Shown: positions 1-12,121, counted from the first letter of the stretch. The stretch is DNA of 46,059 nt from Brachionus plicatilis (GCA_010279815.1 QEOQ01000640.1:2184271-2230329), one strand, 5' to 3'. Made by a program: numbers and translations. The notes: a model not told the origin generated them from the letters alone.

Positions 1-640
1 AGTCATTTCCGACAAATCCCGATCCGACAATTTTTTATTAAATAATTAAATAAAAAATAATTAATTAAAAAGGTTTTAGCAGCGTTCATTGCACCTTATT
101 CAATTTCCTTCATAATCGTCCTTGGTTTAAGATCTGGTTTAATTTCTAAAATTTTTTTGTTACCTAATTGGTGACCAAAATCGGTAATTGGTTGTTTGGT
201 AATGGTGTTTACAAATTTTTTAATGGTTGCTAGGCAACCAGAAGATTCTTTTTCACTACAATTTCAAGATTTGTATCCAATTATCTTCGACTCATATTTA
301 AATCGATACTTTTCAGTTTAGTAACCAATACATAGTTTCCCTTTGGTGGTTTTAAACTCAATAAAAGTATTATCTTGACTTTGAGACATATCAGTTATAA
401 AATTAATTTGGTGACAATACTATTTTTTGGGCAATTTTTATTTGATATTACTTAAAAGACTTTGTCGGAAAAGTAACTTTTTATTTAATTATTTAATAAA
501 AAATTGTCGGATAGGGATTTGTCGGAAATGACTTATCGGAAATTATTTTGTCGGAAAAGGCATTGTCGGATCGTGATTTGTCGGAAATGACTTGTCGGAA
601 GTGACTTTGTCGGATAGGTCTGCCAGCCGCCTTAAACGCG
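1..640. mobile_element. Terminal-inverted-repeat element with GTCGGA motif array
   Basis: Bases 1-62 and about 470-533 are near-perfect inverted copies of each other: a GTCGGA-rich tip followed by an AT-rich arm. The right tip continues outward to about 615 as a loose tandem array in which the core TTGTCGGA recurs about nine times at 12-20 bp spacing. The interior (80-460) shows no open frame. The left side is cut by the window edge, so a matching left array may lie outside. A non-autonomous DNA transposon with subterminal transposase-binding repeats is the simplest reading; the superfamily cannot be assigned. No target-site duplication can be defined. Confidence 0.6.
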
Positions 641-941
641 AAAAAATTAAATTTGATTTTTTTGATTTTTTTTAACATGGTCCTCTACGGAGTAACCGTG
701 TCGCGTTTATATATCGTTCTCGAAGCATATGCTGTGTCTATAAATCCGAGTTTACGTTAGTATTAATTTTTATAATTTATATGTTTCGACTTTAGATAAT
801 GGTCAAAAAGTAGAATATTACTTGTAGTTTTCTTATGAAAAATTATTATTATTTCAAAGAGTTAAACCTAAATCTTGTAAAACTATTTTAATCAAACAAA
901 AACTCATTTTAACTCATTTTGATCTAATAAAATTTATTTAA

Positions 942-1552
942 GTGAAACAATTTTCTATTAAAAATTTTAAACAATTTCCAAAACTTGTTCCGAGAATCCG
1001 TAACTTCAGCTACAGTGATCGCCTTTCTATCTTGGGTTTGACCACTCTGTACGAACGCAGGACCAGAGGAGACATGATCCAAATATTTAAGTTTAAAAAC
1101 GGCTTAAATAGCATAGATTGGGTCATACCTCCTCCGCATTGCAGCTCGCTTTCCCAACCCGGACCAGCCCAGGGTATTAGAGGGCACAAGAGGCGTCTCT
1201 CCGTCCAAGCACCTACCAACTGCGCCTAACGTGAAAACTTTTTCACAAATCGTGACATCAGAGAGTGGAACAGCCTACCTGAGGCAGTAATCAGTGCCTC
1301 GACTGTAAACCAGTTCAAGAAAAGTCTCAACGCTTGGAAGTATTCCAGCGGACAATGGGCCCAGCGCTCCGGTGTTACTAGGCCTTGATTCCTTAATGAC
1401 CGCCGAGACAGCAGCGCCGTCTCCACTCCAAGTATTAAAGAGATCTAAACAACAATCATTCTATAAGGTCAATGTATAGCAGCTACCATAGACGGCTTCC
1501 GTAGTTAGTCGTCTCTGCAAGCCTGCTTGCTGTAGCTTATTATTATTATTAT
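942..1552 (+). mobile_element. 5'-truncated non-LTR retrotransposon (LINE) 3' end
   Basis: The frame from 942 to 1388 encodes the region just after the reverse-transcriptase domain of CR1/Jockey-like LINEs. Motifs include LGLTTLYERRTRGDMIQIFK, then RENFFTNRDIREWNSLPE and a final SVNQFKKSL-like stretch (here STVNQFKKSL). The frame is broken by one TAA at 1227-1229, exactly where a Gln codon would fit, and ends with TGA at 1386. A 3' UTR follows to about 1552 and ends in a TTATTATTATT tail typical of some LINEs. Nothing upstream of 939 is open, so the copy is 5'-truncated. Its GC content is clearly higher than the surroundings, consistent with a fairly recent insertion. It is non-functional. 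Confidence 0.85.
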
Positions 1553-2414
1553 TTCATTCGACACTTAATACTACAAAAATATAAGGAGTAGGTATGAGTG
1601 ATGATTTTTAAATTTACAATAATACATACAAAATTATTTAATAGATTAAAAATATTTTTTGTTTTGTAATCATTTGCTACCAAAATTAAATGTATTTTTT
1701 AGAAAGAAAAATATTCCATTAATCATATATATGGCTAATGAATTATATAGGCATCAGGAGCTATCTTAACAATTTAAATAAAAAAATCATTGAAATCAAG
1801 ATGGGACTATTAAAATATCAAAAATTAATAAAATCAAAAATTAATCGATTGGGATCAGTTAAAAAGTTGTTTAAAATAAATATCTTTTTTTAAAAATTTA
1901 TCTATACCGAAATTTTTTGATGCTGAAAGAAGATGAAAGTAAAAATATAAGTAATCAAATATAAATCAAGCCTTAAAAAAAATAAATAAATTTTTCATAT
2001 TAAATAGGATAACTCTGGGGGTTCCAGTTGTCTGAACAAACAAAGTTTTTTCGGTGTTTTTTTTTTAATTTTTTAAACATTGGACCTTTAAAATTATTTG
2101 ATCGTAAAAAATTTGGTGAAACAATGTGATCATATTTTTTAGTTAAAAAAACCGTCATAAATTGCACAACCATTGTCAGCTTTAACTAAATATGTTAATT
2201 AAAAAATAAAAAAATTTATTAAGAAACATATCTACGAACCGAGTTTAAAAAAACATAAAAAAGCATTCTGTCTGTTAAAGTAAAAAGTGGTTCACTACTG
2301 CATTTTAGAATTTCATTTTAGCAATATTTTTACTTTAAAACTTATTATTTTGTTTTTTAGAATTTCAAAATTATATTTTCTATTAAATGAAAATTAAATT
2401 AAAATTTAATAATA
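1553..2414. other. No gene seen
   Basis: This is AT-rich sequence with homopolymer runs and no open frame of coding character on either strand. It lies downstream of the eIF2D 3' end and between that gene and the LINE fragment. Confidence 0.6.
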
Positions 2415-2420
2415 TTTATT
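2415..2420 (-). terminator. Candidate poly(A) signal of eIF2D
   Basis: A minus-strand AATAAA lies 100 nt downstream of the eIF2D stop codon. In DNA this AT-rich the hexamer is common, so only its position supports the call. Confidence 0.35.
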
Positions 2421-2519
2421 GAAAAAATTAAATTTTTTTATCATGGTTTAATAGCTTGTTCTAGACCAGCCATATGCTTTAGTTGAACACCAAACTCATC
2501 TAAATTAAAATGGAATTAT

Positions 2520-5500
2520 TCATTTGAAGAATAACAAATTTTTATTTTTACTTTTCAGAATTTCAGAAACATGGTAAATTTGATTTCCTTGAACAGACAA
2601 AATAAACTCATTTGAGTTTTGAGCCGCCCCAAGAGGCTCGCTAACTGAAACACTGCATCCTATCTCTTTGCGCAAAATGGACTGCAAATAATTTGAATCA
2701 AGATCAAACTCGCTCAAATTATAAACATTGGTAACTTTTTTATTGCCACCTCTAGACTCGAGTTTAAATTCGATAGGATGGAATTTTCCTTTTTTAATTA
2801 AAACTTCCTGTTCTCGTTCAATTTTGTCACTGTAAATTTTTTTTATCTGATGCATTTGTCCCATTCTGGAAAAAACAAGAGCAAAAAGCTCATCAAATTT
2901 AATTGTATCAATCTGCTTATTTTTCACGAAAATCTTATTAAGCAGCTGATCTATAAGCACCAGCCTTGAATAAATAATTAGTACAAATTTAAATAAAAAT
3001 GCTGTAAATACTTTGGGTTAGAGGAATCTTGGAGATTATTGTTTTTGATGTAATTCATTATAAATTGTCTAATATCTCCTGCACTCACTACATCACCACG
3101 TTTGTATGTGGTTTTGAAAATTTCTTCACTATTGCCATCCACTTTGTATAACTCATAAACTTCGAAATATGCTTTCACATTTTCTTTTGAATCTTGTTCG
3201 TCTTTTTGTTTCAACCATTCTGGTTTTTTAAAAAATTTTATCCTTAATCACAAATTAAAATGATAAAAAATTTGGCTAAAATCTAAAAAAATATGTTACA
3301 ATTCATTTTCTTTATTGATGTCAGTAATAGACAAAACGCCCTTTTGGTCCTTCAGCTTAATGCATCCTTTTGATTGCATTTCTTTTAAAAAAACACTTAT
3401 TTTCTTAAAACGTGTTTTTTTTAAATCATATTGAACATCAGGTGGACTTGAGGCCCAAAATAGATGATTGATGTTAATTATATTATTTAATTCTTACCAA
3501 CACGATTGCATAGTTTTCATAAAAGTACTCACCACAATAGGAAATTTTATTTCTTTACTTTTGAATTTGCAAGCGGCAAGAAACGAGTTGGTTAAAATTT
3601 CCTCATGATCTACTGAAGCCTCTGAAATCTCCTTGAACTCCTCTGAGCTTGTAAGCTTACTCGATTCTTCAGTTGTTAAATTATCCAATTTTTCCTCCAA
3701 AATATTTTCATCATCTCCGGTTTCGGAGTATTCCACTTTTTCTTTATTTTCCCGAATTTCAGATTTTTCTTCACATGGACCTGAAATCAATGGTGGCTCG
3801 ATGCTTTTGTCTCCTTGAGCCCATAAATTGTCAAGATAACAATGAATCATATTTAAGCCTTTTCCTCTCATGGCTCTCATATACATATCTTCACCGGATA
3901 TGTTAGCTTTACCAATGCCTACTGGTGCTCTTTAAGAAATAAAAATTAAAAAAAAATTTCATTTTTTTGGAAATATTACTCATTTCCTCGAATGCAGACT
4001 GCACACAATTCATTTTTTTCAATATGTTTAAAAGTATATAAATTCAATGGCTGGGTAAGTATAACTCCCGGAAGCATTAAGTCTTAATATAAAATATTTT
4101 TTAAGTCATTTAAACTTTTCAGTCACTCTTATTTTATTGTTATTAAATAATGTTTCTTAATCAAGCTTTCTAAGTTTTTAAAATTTATTTATCTTATAAA
4201 AGTTATTTGAAAAATTTTTGTGAAAATTTTCTTAATCTCAAAAGAAAACTTAAATTTGATTAAAAATTTAATTTTAGTGATTTGCAAATGCATAAAGAAT
4301 TAATGCAGAGATTTGCGTGATACAAACGTTTTAGCATGCTCATAAATTTTGCAGACCGAGTATTTGCCCTTAACAATAAAGATGTTCAAATTTTTAATTT
4401 TTTCTGTTCGTTGATCAAAATACAAAATGCTAGAATGTCTTCAATTTGAAATTTACAGTAGTGCTACGACCTCTGTATTTTACGTGAATTGACTTAAAAA
4501 TAAAAATCGCCAAAAAAAAAATCGATTTTAGAGAATTTTTATTTTTTTTTAATTTCTCCTTGAAAAAATGAATAACTTGATAAAATAATAAAAATACTTC
4601 CATATATTTTTTTCAAGGAAAAATTAAAAAAAATAGGACATACAAGTTATCGTGGCACCACTGTCCCTTTTTTGTTGTGAAAAATTTTCAGACAATTTAA
4701 GACTTGTGCAGACTAAATTTTCTGAAATCGTTTGAAATGTTACAAAATGTAAGATTAGACAAGATAAATTTATCGTTTTCATTAAGTATCGTTAAGTATT
4801 AAATACTAGTTAATTAAATTGGTAACTTGGGTTCACAGAGCTCAAAAGTTTCAAATTTTGTAAAAAAAAGAAAAAAATTAATCAAAATTTACAGTAAAAA
4901 TTAAAAAAAATATTATATATAAAAATAAATTAATAATCAGATATGCTATTCACTGACCTCATTTTGAAGATTTTTTTAAGTTCCAAAAAATGGATTAAAT
5001 TGATTCCATCTAATTACAAAATAACAGAGACCAGTAATTTTTGCTACCAAAACTTACCTGCACCGTTAACTAATTTTCCAAATACTTCTCTGTGAGTGTA
5101 GAACTTCGGCAAAATGTTTGGAAACTTCCATAGAAAATAAACTTAAATATTCTTTATTAAATTTTGACATCTTCAAGTTTATTTTTACCTGATGGTAGGA
5201 GTTGATCATCTTTATCGAATTTGAAGAAATACGGAATTTTGTCTACAAAATACACAACCATGTCAGTAGAATCATGAGTGATTATTTTGGTTAATAATAT
5301 CTCACTATCTTTTACTTTTATAATGTTTTTTAGTTCATTTTCGTCAACTGATGGGTACTGCTTCAAAATTTCTTTTATTAGATTTTTTCTTAAAAAATAG
5401 AAAATTTAAATTTTGATATATTCAAAATTTATAATTGATTTACAATCTATTATCTAGATATCGCAAAATTTACTAAATTATATATATATATATAAATCAT

Positions 5501-6254
5501 GCTTTGTTATTTTAAAATTATTTATTGGCTAAAATGAATATTTTTAAAATTTCAATTTTATAATTGTTAAAGAGCGTACTAGTGTTTAAAAATTTTTAAA
5601 TTTAGAATATAAAAAAAAATATTTTTTTCAATTTGAATTTTATAGAAGATAGCTTATATTAAAAAATATTAATATTGGGTATCATCTTTGTCCAAAATAA
5701 AAATACATTCGAAAGAGACAAGTACAAGCTAATAGTTTTGCTTGTGAAAAACTAATAGTTTTGAATGTTAAAAAAGAATAAAAAAAAATTTAAATATGCA
5801 ATTTGAAATAAATTCAATTAAGATTATTTTTGATGTGCTTTTTTATTTTCTAAAAAAGATTCATTAGTAACAATAAATGATCCTAAAGTTTATTTCTGCT
5901 AAATATTATTTTAATTTTTTCTTTGGTCCTAATTCTCTCGATCATATTATCTTGTTGTGATGCAGATAATGTTTGTTTAAAATTGATTTTGTCTAAATAT
6001 TTAAAAAAAAAATTCTAAAAAAATTTACAAGTTGAATGATAACTATCGATTATTGATAACTTATTCATTATAATACATCAAAATATCGATAGAATAAATT
6101 ATATTCAAATATTTCTCTAGAATATTTAAATATTTAGTAAAATTACAAAATTTATAAAAAAATCAATAAAAAATCAAAATTTTTTTAATATATCTTACTT
6201 TTCTGACGATTTTATTTGATTGTTTGATCTAATCTTTATGTCCTTTGCAAACAT
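2520..6254 (-). CDS. EIF2D: Eukaryotic translation initiation factor 2D (ligatin), 8 exons
   Basis: eIF2D delivers initiator tRNA to the ribosomal P site independently of GTP and helps recycle 40S subunits in the cytoplasm. Exons read on the minus strand are 6199-6254, 5189-5388, 5058-5141, 3980-4082, 3498-3929, 3300-3446, 3012-3242 and 2520-2964. Phases agree throughout and give 565 residues, against 584 in human. The N-terminus MFAKDIKIRSN matches the family start. LWKFPNILPKF and LMLPGV mark the N-terminal/PUA region, GKGLNMIHCYLDNLW follows it, and an acidic Ser/Glu-rich linker comes next. KKTRFKKISVFLKEMQ opens the SWIB/winged-helix part. The C-terminal SUI1 domain carries FKLESRGGNKKVT and VQGNQIYHV. 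Five introns are 47-57 bp. Introns 1 (810 bp) and 3 (975 bp) are long; the latter holds a MITE. A TA run lies near 5479-5494. Splice sites are inferred, not verified. Confidence 0.95.
4456..4663. mobile_element. Decayed Tc1/mariner-type MITE in eIF2D intron 3
   Basis: The left end CAGTAGTGCTACGA is preceded by TA, and the right end read inverted is CAGTGGTGCCACGA. Inner arms rich in AATTTTT..CCTTGAAAAAA are also inverted. CAGT-type termini and one flanking TA resemble the Tc1/mariner group. The right TA is lost, so the copy is degraded. Confidence 0.5.
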
Positions 6255-6385
6255 GTTTATTTAAGTGAATCTTAAAATATCTAAATTTTGTTCACAAATA
6301 TAAAAAAAAACTTATTAAGATTTTAAATTCTTAATAATTTTTGTTTGATTTAAATGAAAAACAAAAACTGGTAACTAGTAATTTT

Positions 6386-6391
6386 TTTATT
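6386..6391 (-). terminator. Candidate poly(A) signal of TOP3B
   Basis: A minus-strand AATAAA lies about 78 nt after the TOP3B stop and about 130 nt before the eIF2D start codon. The position is suitable, but AT richness makes chance matches frequent. Confidence 0.35.
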
Positions 6392-6432
6392 TCAACAAAA
6401 AATCAACTAAAAATAGTAAATCAAAAATAAAA

Positions 6433-6440
6433 TGACGTCA
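6433..6440. promoter_or_regulatory. Perfect CRE palindrome TGACGTCA upstream of eIF2D
   Basis: TGACGTCA sits in the 214-bp gap between the TOP3B stop and the eIF2D ATG, about 180 bp upstream of that ATG. It is the full consensus for CREB/ATF-type bZIP factors. Regulation of eIF2D through it is inference. Confidence 0.4.
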
Positions 6441-6468
6441 GACGAATTTTCGATTACTTTTACTAAAT

Positions 6469-9400
6469 TTAATGCATCACTCTTTTTCGTCTACCACCAC
6501 CTTTGTTCCTGTGGGTAAATTTTCTTCTTGAATCAAAATTAAAATTCTTATTTCCTTGCTTTAGATAGTTTTCGATCGAGACCTTTAGATTATTGTCACA
6601 AAACAAACAGGCAATAACAGAGGTTTGTCCATTTTGCAGCGGAGTCTTGTCTTTATGATAAACAATTTGCAGCATTGGTGTATCACATTGATCACACAAA
6701 TCATCCGAAACATCAGCCTTTATTATGGTATCTGGCAGAATAATAATCAACCTGCACAGCTTATTGTTGCAAATGACCCGAAACTTTGGCGGAGTAGTGC
6801 CATCAAATAACATTAGTCCCGTTTGACATTCAAAACACTTTGACAGCGCATTTGAAGTAAATCCGTGAGCACAAGTTGGATGTGAACAGTTGATGCATCC
6901 ATCACCTTTTTTCATGTCATCAAACGGAGGGTTATTGAAGCAGTAAGGACAAAATGGGTGGTTGAGATTTTTATTTATGGAGTTAATCAAGAGCTCAAAG
7001 TCGTCCAGTGGACACTTAAGCTCCCGGTATAATTTGATGGTTCCATTTTGAGGTAAATTGTAGGTATCTTTGCAGTATTCGCAGTATAAACGCTGCGGTT
7101 TGCTGAGAACAAGCTTCATGAAGCGTCTGCATTTACCACAGCGACTCATGGGTTTGCCAGTAGCCGATAAAGATGAAAAAGAGTCCTCAAAAAGCGAGTC
7201 CATAAAGGGAATATTTTGAACAAAAAAATGGAATTTTTGCTCGAATATTTTAAGTGTATGCTTCAAAACATCCAGATAATTGGCCTTACCTAATGCAATT
7301 AAGTTCAGTTGTTCTTCAACTTGGGACCGCATTTTTGGCAAGCAAAGTTCCGGGTCGATTCGTTGATAGCCATGAACCAAAACTACACCCAAATTGGTCG
7401 GCACCAAACGACGATCTCTTTCCAATTTGACATAGTTTCGTTCACAGATGTTGTTTATGTGAACTGGAATGGATGCATCAGTGCCAATGCCATTCTTTTC
7501 CATCAAGCCAATTAATTCACTTTCGGTCAAGTAATCCGGCGGATTTGTCTGCTTTTCAAGAACTTTTATCTTAAATAAAATTTTTAAAAATTAAAATTTT
7601 TTTTTTATCTTCGAAAATGGTACATGTCCAATTTGGACTGTTTCTCCTTTTTTCAAATTGGGTATTTCTTTGAAATCAATTTGTTTCCAAGGCATTAGCT
7701 CGGTCCAGCCGTTTTCAATCGTATTTTTTCCACAGCATGAAAATTCTTCGTTTTTTATTCTAAAAGTGACTGTTAATTCTTCATATTTACAATCACGTGA
7801 GACCTTTTTAAGAATATTTGACACTTTTTTAGGAATTTTAGTCGAAATTAAATACAGTAGCCAAAAAATGCTTTGTTATAAACTCATACAGACGCCATAG
7901 ATCGCCTGGTAATTGTTCTGGTGAAGCAAATGACGTCGGAGTTATAGGTGGATGATCGCCTTGGTCCTTTTTAGAAATTAAAAAGATTAAATTTTTTTAT
8001 TTCCAGTGGCTGATTATCGTTTCATTGAAAAATCAAATAGAATACAAAAAATATTTTTAATAACAATTGATCAAAAATTTAAAAAATTTATACTAAGACT
8101 TGATTGAAAAATAAACAATAATTTGAGGAATTGATTTGTTTACCTTATGAAAATATTAAATTAATTAACTTATAAGAAATTTTTTAATTTTAAACTGAAT
8201 GCTAGCATTTTGCTTTATTCATCATAATTCATCAATTAAAAAATTGAGATTCTATTTAAATATTTAGAAATTATTTATTTTCAATTTTTCATAGTTAATT
8301 TATGTAAAAATTAAAAAACAAGTTTTGACTTTAAATAATTAAATGAAAAATTTATTTAAACAATCATTGGAACCGAATGAGATCCAACTGAAACAAAAAA
8401 TTTAACTGTCAGTATTGCAAATATTCAAACTGAGATTTGAAATTTATAAAAATTTCTTTGATAAACTTCATCTTGATATTTATGATAAAAATTTTTTTTA
8501 ATAATATGTTACTAATATTGAATATTCAACTAGAGTGTCATGTTCTTAGATATCAAAAACTGATTTTCAAAATGATACGTCACTTGCCAAAAATTAGCAC
8601 AAATCAATTGAATATTTTTCAAGAAAAAAGGTTATTTGTTTTCTAAACCCTATGGCTCTATATTTGTTTGGCTTGCGATTTAAAAAAAATATTTTAAACT
8701 TGATTTAAAGGGTCCTACTAAAATACTGACCCCCATTTTTTTTGCAAAGCAAAAATATTTTTAAAAGTTTTAATATATCATTCAGTTTGAATTTTTCTCT
8801 ATTTTTTGAAAATTAATCTAGTTTTTCTCCAAAATTTTCATATTTTCATATTATCATATTTTTTACGCAATTAAAAATTTAAGACATAGACTCTATTTTT
8901 TTTTATTAAATTAATAAAACAAAAAATATCAAATATTACAATTTTAAATTGAATTTTTCTCAATTATTATGAAATTATTTGAAATTCTCAAAAATTATAC
9001 ATCCTGGAGAAAAAATAAGCACAGTTTTAGAAAGCTCATTAAATTCTCTTCAAAGTAAATGTGGGTCAGTTGGGAGTCAGTCGTATAAAATTGGGAATCA
9101 GTAGGGGGTCAGGTTAACAAAAAATAAAAATATTCCATTTTCACAAAAAAAAGGATTTTGGAGTAAAAATAATTTAATTTTCAAAAAAAAGAGAAAAATT
9201 CAAACTAAATTATATATTAAAACTTTTAAAAATATTTTTGCTTCGCAAAAAAAATGGGGGTCAGAAAATTTCAAAAAATTGAGAGTTAGTATTTTAGTAA
9301 ATCAAATTTAAATTCTTTACCAAATTCTTAAAAAAATAAAATTTATGTGAAAGAATTAAAATTTTATTTTTAATAAACAAATATATGATCGTCAAGCACA

Positions 9401-11458
9401 CTATTTCGATAACTGCCCAGCTTTAGTATTTTTAAATCTTAAATTCAAAAAAAGATTAAAAGATTTTCAATTGAATAATTTGTAAGCTCCCCAGATTATT
9501 GCTAACAGTAATAAAAAATAGAGAATCAATGTAAAAAATTACTTAAGTTTTTAATATCTTAACACTTTTTAAAAAGAAAAAATTTTATCTGATAAAAATT
9601 TAGCTAAAAATTTAAATTGTATTTTTCCTAATATTTTCTTTTTTTTTTAAAAATTAATCAAATAATAAAATAATTTAAAAAAAAAAATCCTCCTATGGAA
9701 AGGAGATTTTTCTTGTTATTAAAATTATAAAAAAGTAAAATTGTTGCTCAATAACTTGAAAAAATTTAAATAATATTTAATATTACAGATATGATAGATT
9801 TTTTTCATTAATAATATTTCTTGAGAAATAATACAGTAAAAACTAAAACTGAGTCTTAAATTGTTTTCTTTTCAGATTAATCAAAACTTCATTTGTTTTT
9901 ACTTTCTTATTACTCTTTGTTTATTTTTCTTATTACATAAAAAGGAAGTAGAAAAAATAAAAATATCGAAAAGATTAACTATAGTTTAAGAATATAAAAA
10001 ATATCTTGTGTTTGGTTATTAAAAATAATAAAAAATAAATTTTTTTTATGGATGCCAAAAATTTGACTCATTGAGTAATTATTCAAGTGTCAGAATTTTT
10101 AATGATATGATTTGATGTTTTAAATTTTCATCACTTTTTGACAATTTTTTTGTTGATAACTAAATTTTCATTTTTACCACCCTTATTTAAATATTTTTAA
10201 AATCTAAACTTACGACTCCTTTTCTCGGATTAACCATTTGTCCATTGAGCAAGTCTTGGGCGATCGAGCCCCAACTTGAACTTTTAGTCTGTTGAACTAA
10301 AACTTCTTTGAAGTTAAAATTTGCTGCATAATTAGTTGTTTCTGTCCTTGGATAGCTTATATATCCCTGAGTGTAAAGCTTTTCGGCAATTTGCATTGCG
10401 TGAATTGGGCTAATGCCCAAACCAGCACTTGCAGCTCTTAGCATTTCTACAGTGTTTAAAGCTACAGGCCTTTGTTTAGACTTCTCTTGTAAATGAACAT
10501 CAATGACCACAGCTGAGCTTGTTTGTTTTAGATCATTATAAAACATGTAAACAGCATCTTTGTCAAAAAGATGATTTCTTGACCATTTTACACTAAAGCT
10601 TTGTCCAGTCTGTGCATGCTGCAATTCGGCATCTAAATACCAAAAAGTTTCTGGTTTAAAAGATTTTATTCTGTCCATTCTGTCCACACAAAAAGTTAAA
10701 GTCGGAGTTTGACATGGACCATACGAAACCAAACTGCAGTCCAAGTCACCATATTTTCCTTGAAAAAATCGCGTCTGAAATCGAGTAAATGCGCAACCAA
10801 TTCTTAGATCCAGTTCTTGTCTTGCATCTACTGATAATGATTCATTTTTATCTGGTTTTACTAGATTGTTCATGGCTCTTTTAATGTCTTGGTCAGTAAT
10901 TGAACTAAAATGAGCTCGGAAAATGTTTCTCTTTTGAAAATTCGAGATTAAAACAAATTTATTTGGAAAAGAACAAATTTTACACTATCACCAGGTCTGG
11001 CAAGAACATGATTGACACTGTCAATTACTTCAAAGCATATGTTTTCACCCTCTCTGTCACAGTCAAGCCAAAGAACTAAATAATCAACTCCTCTTGCTTC
11101 TTTTTCAAGAAAAGCTGGCATTTTCAAATTTGGCGTAGCCTCTTTTTTAAGAGTTTCAGCAGAAAATAATTCAGACTTTAAATTTTTAAAAGTTTAAAAA
11201 AATTAAATAATCAAAATTTAAAAATACGGGATCAGTTTTGTCCCAATTGTTGTATTTAGAATCAAAATCCAAACTCATTACATGTCCACAAACTGATGTC
11301 ATCTTAAATCGGACTTGATAGTTCATAAATTTACCTGACCACTCGTGTATACTGCATGCATTGTTAAATCCTTTTCGAGAATTCATGTTATTGTTAGATA
11401 AAATTTTGGCTATACTTTGGGCCAATGATGGTTTTTCGGCTACCATTAAAACAATCAT
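6469..11458 (-). CDS. TOP3B: DNA/RNA topoisomerase III-beta, 6 exons
   Basis: TOP3B is a type IA topoisomerase that relaxes negatively supercoiled DNA and acts on mRNA, usually with TDRD3. Exons are 11228-11458, 10984-11175, 10214-10930, 7856-7966, 7624-7803 and 6469-7569. Every junction is phase 0 and the product is 843 residues (human 862). Seen in order are the Toprim start VAEKPSLAQSIAKIL, the Toprim acidic motif DCDREGEN (about residues 115-122), LDLRIGCAFTRFQ, the catalytic tyrosine in GYISYPRTET (about Tyr334), GDHPPITP, GIGTDASIPVHI, and several CxxC zinc-binding pairs in the C-terminal third. The basic Gly/Arg tail is short (GGGRRKR), unlike the long RGG box of vertebrates. Four introns are 52-54 bp and intron 3 is 2.2 kb with a large palindromic element. 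Intron 5 uses the donor at 7623; an apparent 39-bp insertion with no GT was rejected. Confidence 0.97.
8696..9311. mobile_element. Long palindromic element in TOP3B intron 3
   Basis: Arms of about 130-150 bp at 8696-8840 and about 9150-9311 are inverted copies. They share ACTAAAATACT tips, CTGACCCCCATTTTTTTTGC and an AT-rich run reaching the CTCCAAAA block. The loop contains further copies of a GGG..TCAG motif (about 9061-9115). There is no coding capacity, so this is a non-autonomous element or foldback. A degenerate single arm recurs near 13505-13575. Confidence 0.65.
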
Positions 11459-12121
11459 TTTCGATTTAAATTTTTTTTTGTTTCAAAAATTTTTTTTCAA
11501 GACAATTTTTTTTTCTAATTTTGTAATTTTGAATAAAATTTTAAAGTTTCAATTTCAAGTTACCATTTTAGCAGATAAATTTTTGAAAAATTTAAGCCTA
11601 AATCTTTTATTAGCTATTTGCATTTATTCTACTAATAAAAAAATTCAGTCATTTAACAAAGTTGATTGATTTTAATATTTAGTAGTCAATTTTATTAATA
11701 TTTTTCAAAAATTATAAAGCAATTAATCAAATAATCTAATCGATAGTTTAAATATTTTGAATAAAACTAAAAGCATCATAAATTTGTAAACTTTTTTCAT
11801 GTCAAATCATTTTTTAAGAGGATAAAATTATTTTTTGATCTTTTGTTTCAATTGTGGTTTATTTTTTGATCAGAGAGGTCTCTCTTTTCTCTTTTGGAAT
11901 CCGAAAATTTACATTAGAATTTCAAAAATTTGTTCTTGAGCCTTAATTTATTCCATTTTATCAATTTGGCTTAAAATGTATTATAATTTTTAACTCCGCT
12001 ATTTAAATCAATCATTAAAATCAATCAAACATTTTTGTGTTATTGCTGGTTTTACTTTATCATCCTAGGAAACATGGATTGACAATCAGATTATATCTTT
12101 TGTGTCCTTTTGGATACATTT
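11459..12121. other. TOP3B upstream region, no gene seen
   Basis: This AT-rich stretch lies between the TOP3B start and the last exon of the candidate minus-strand gene. It must hold the TOP3B promoter, but no clear TATA or other motif stands out from the background. Confidence 0.4.

Noticed and set aside
225..239. GGTTGCTAGGCAACC in the first element as a second X-box
   Set aside because: It is not a full match to the consensus halves and lies inside a transposon with no gene nearby.
5479..5494. (TA)n run in eIF2D intron 1
   Set aside because: Simple dinucleotide run expected in such AT-rich DNA.
7570..7608. A 39-bp insertion in TOP3B between direct repeats AAGATAAAA, looking like an intron without GT
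   Set aside because: A GT donor 54 bp upstream of the acceptor (7623) gives a normal 54-bp intron, keeps phase 0, and matches the family spacing before VLEKQTNPPDY better.
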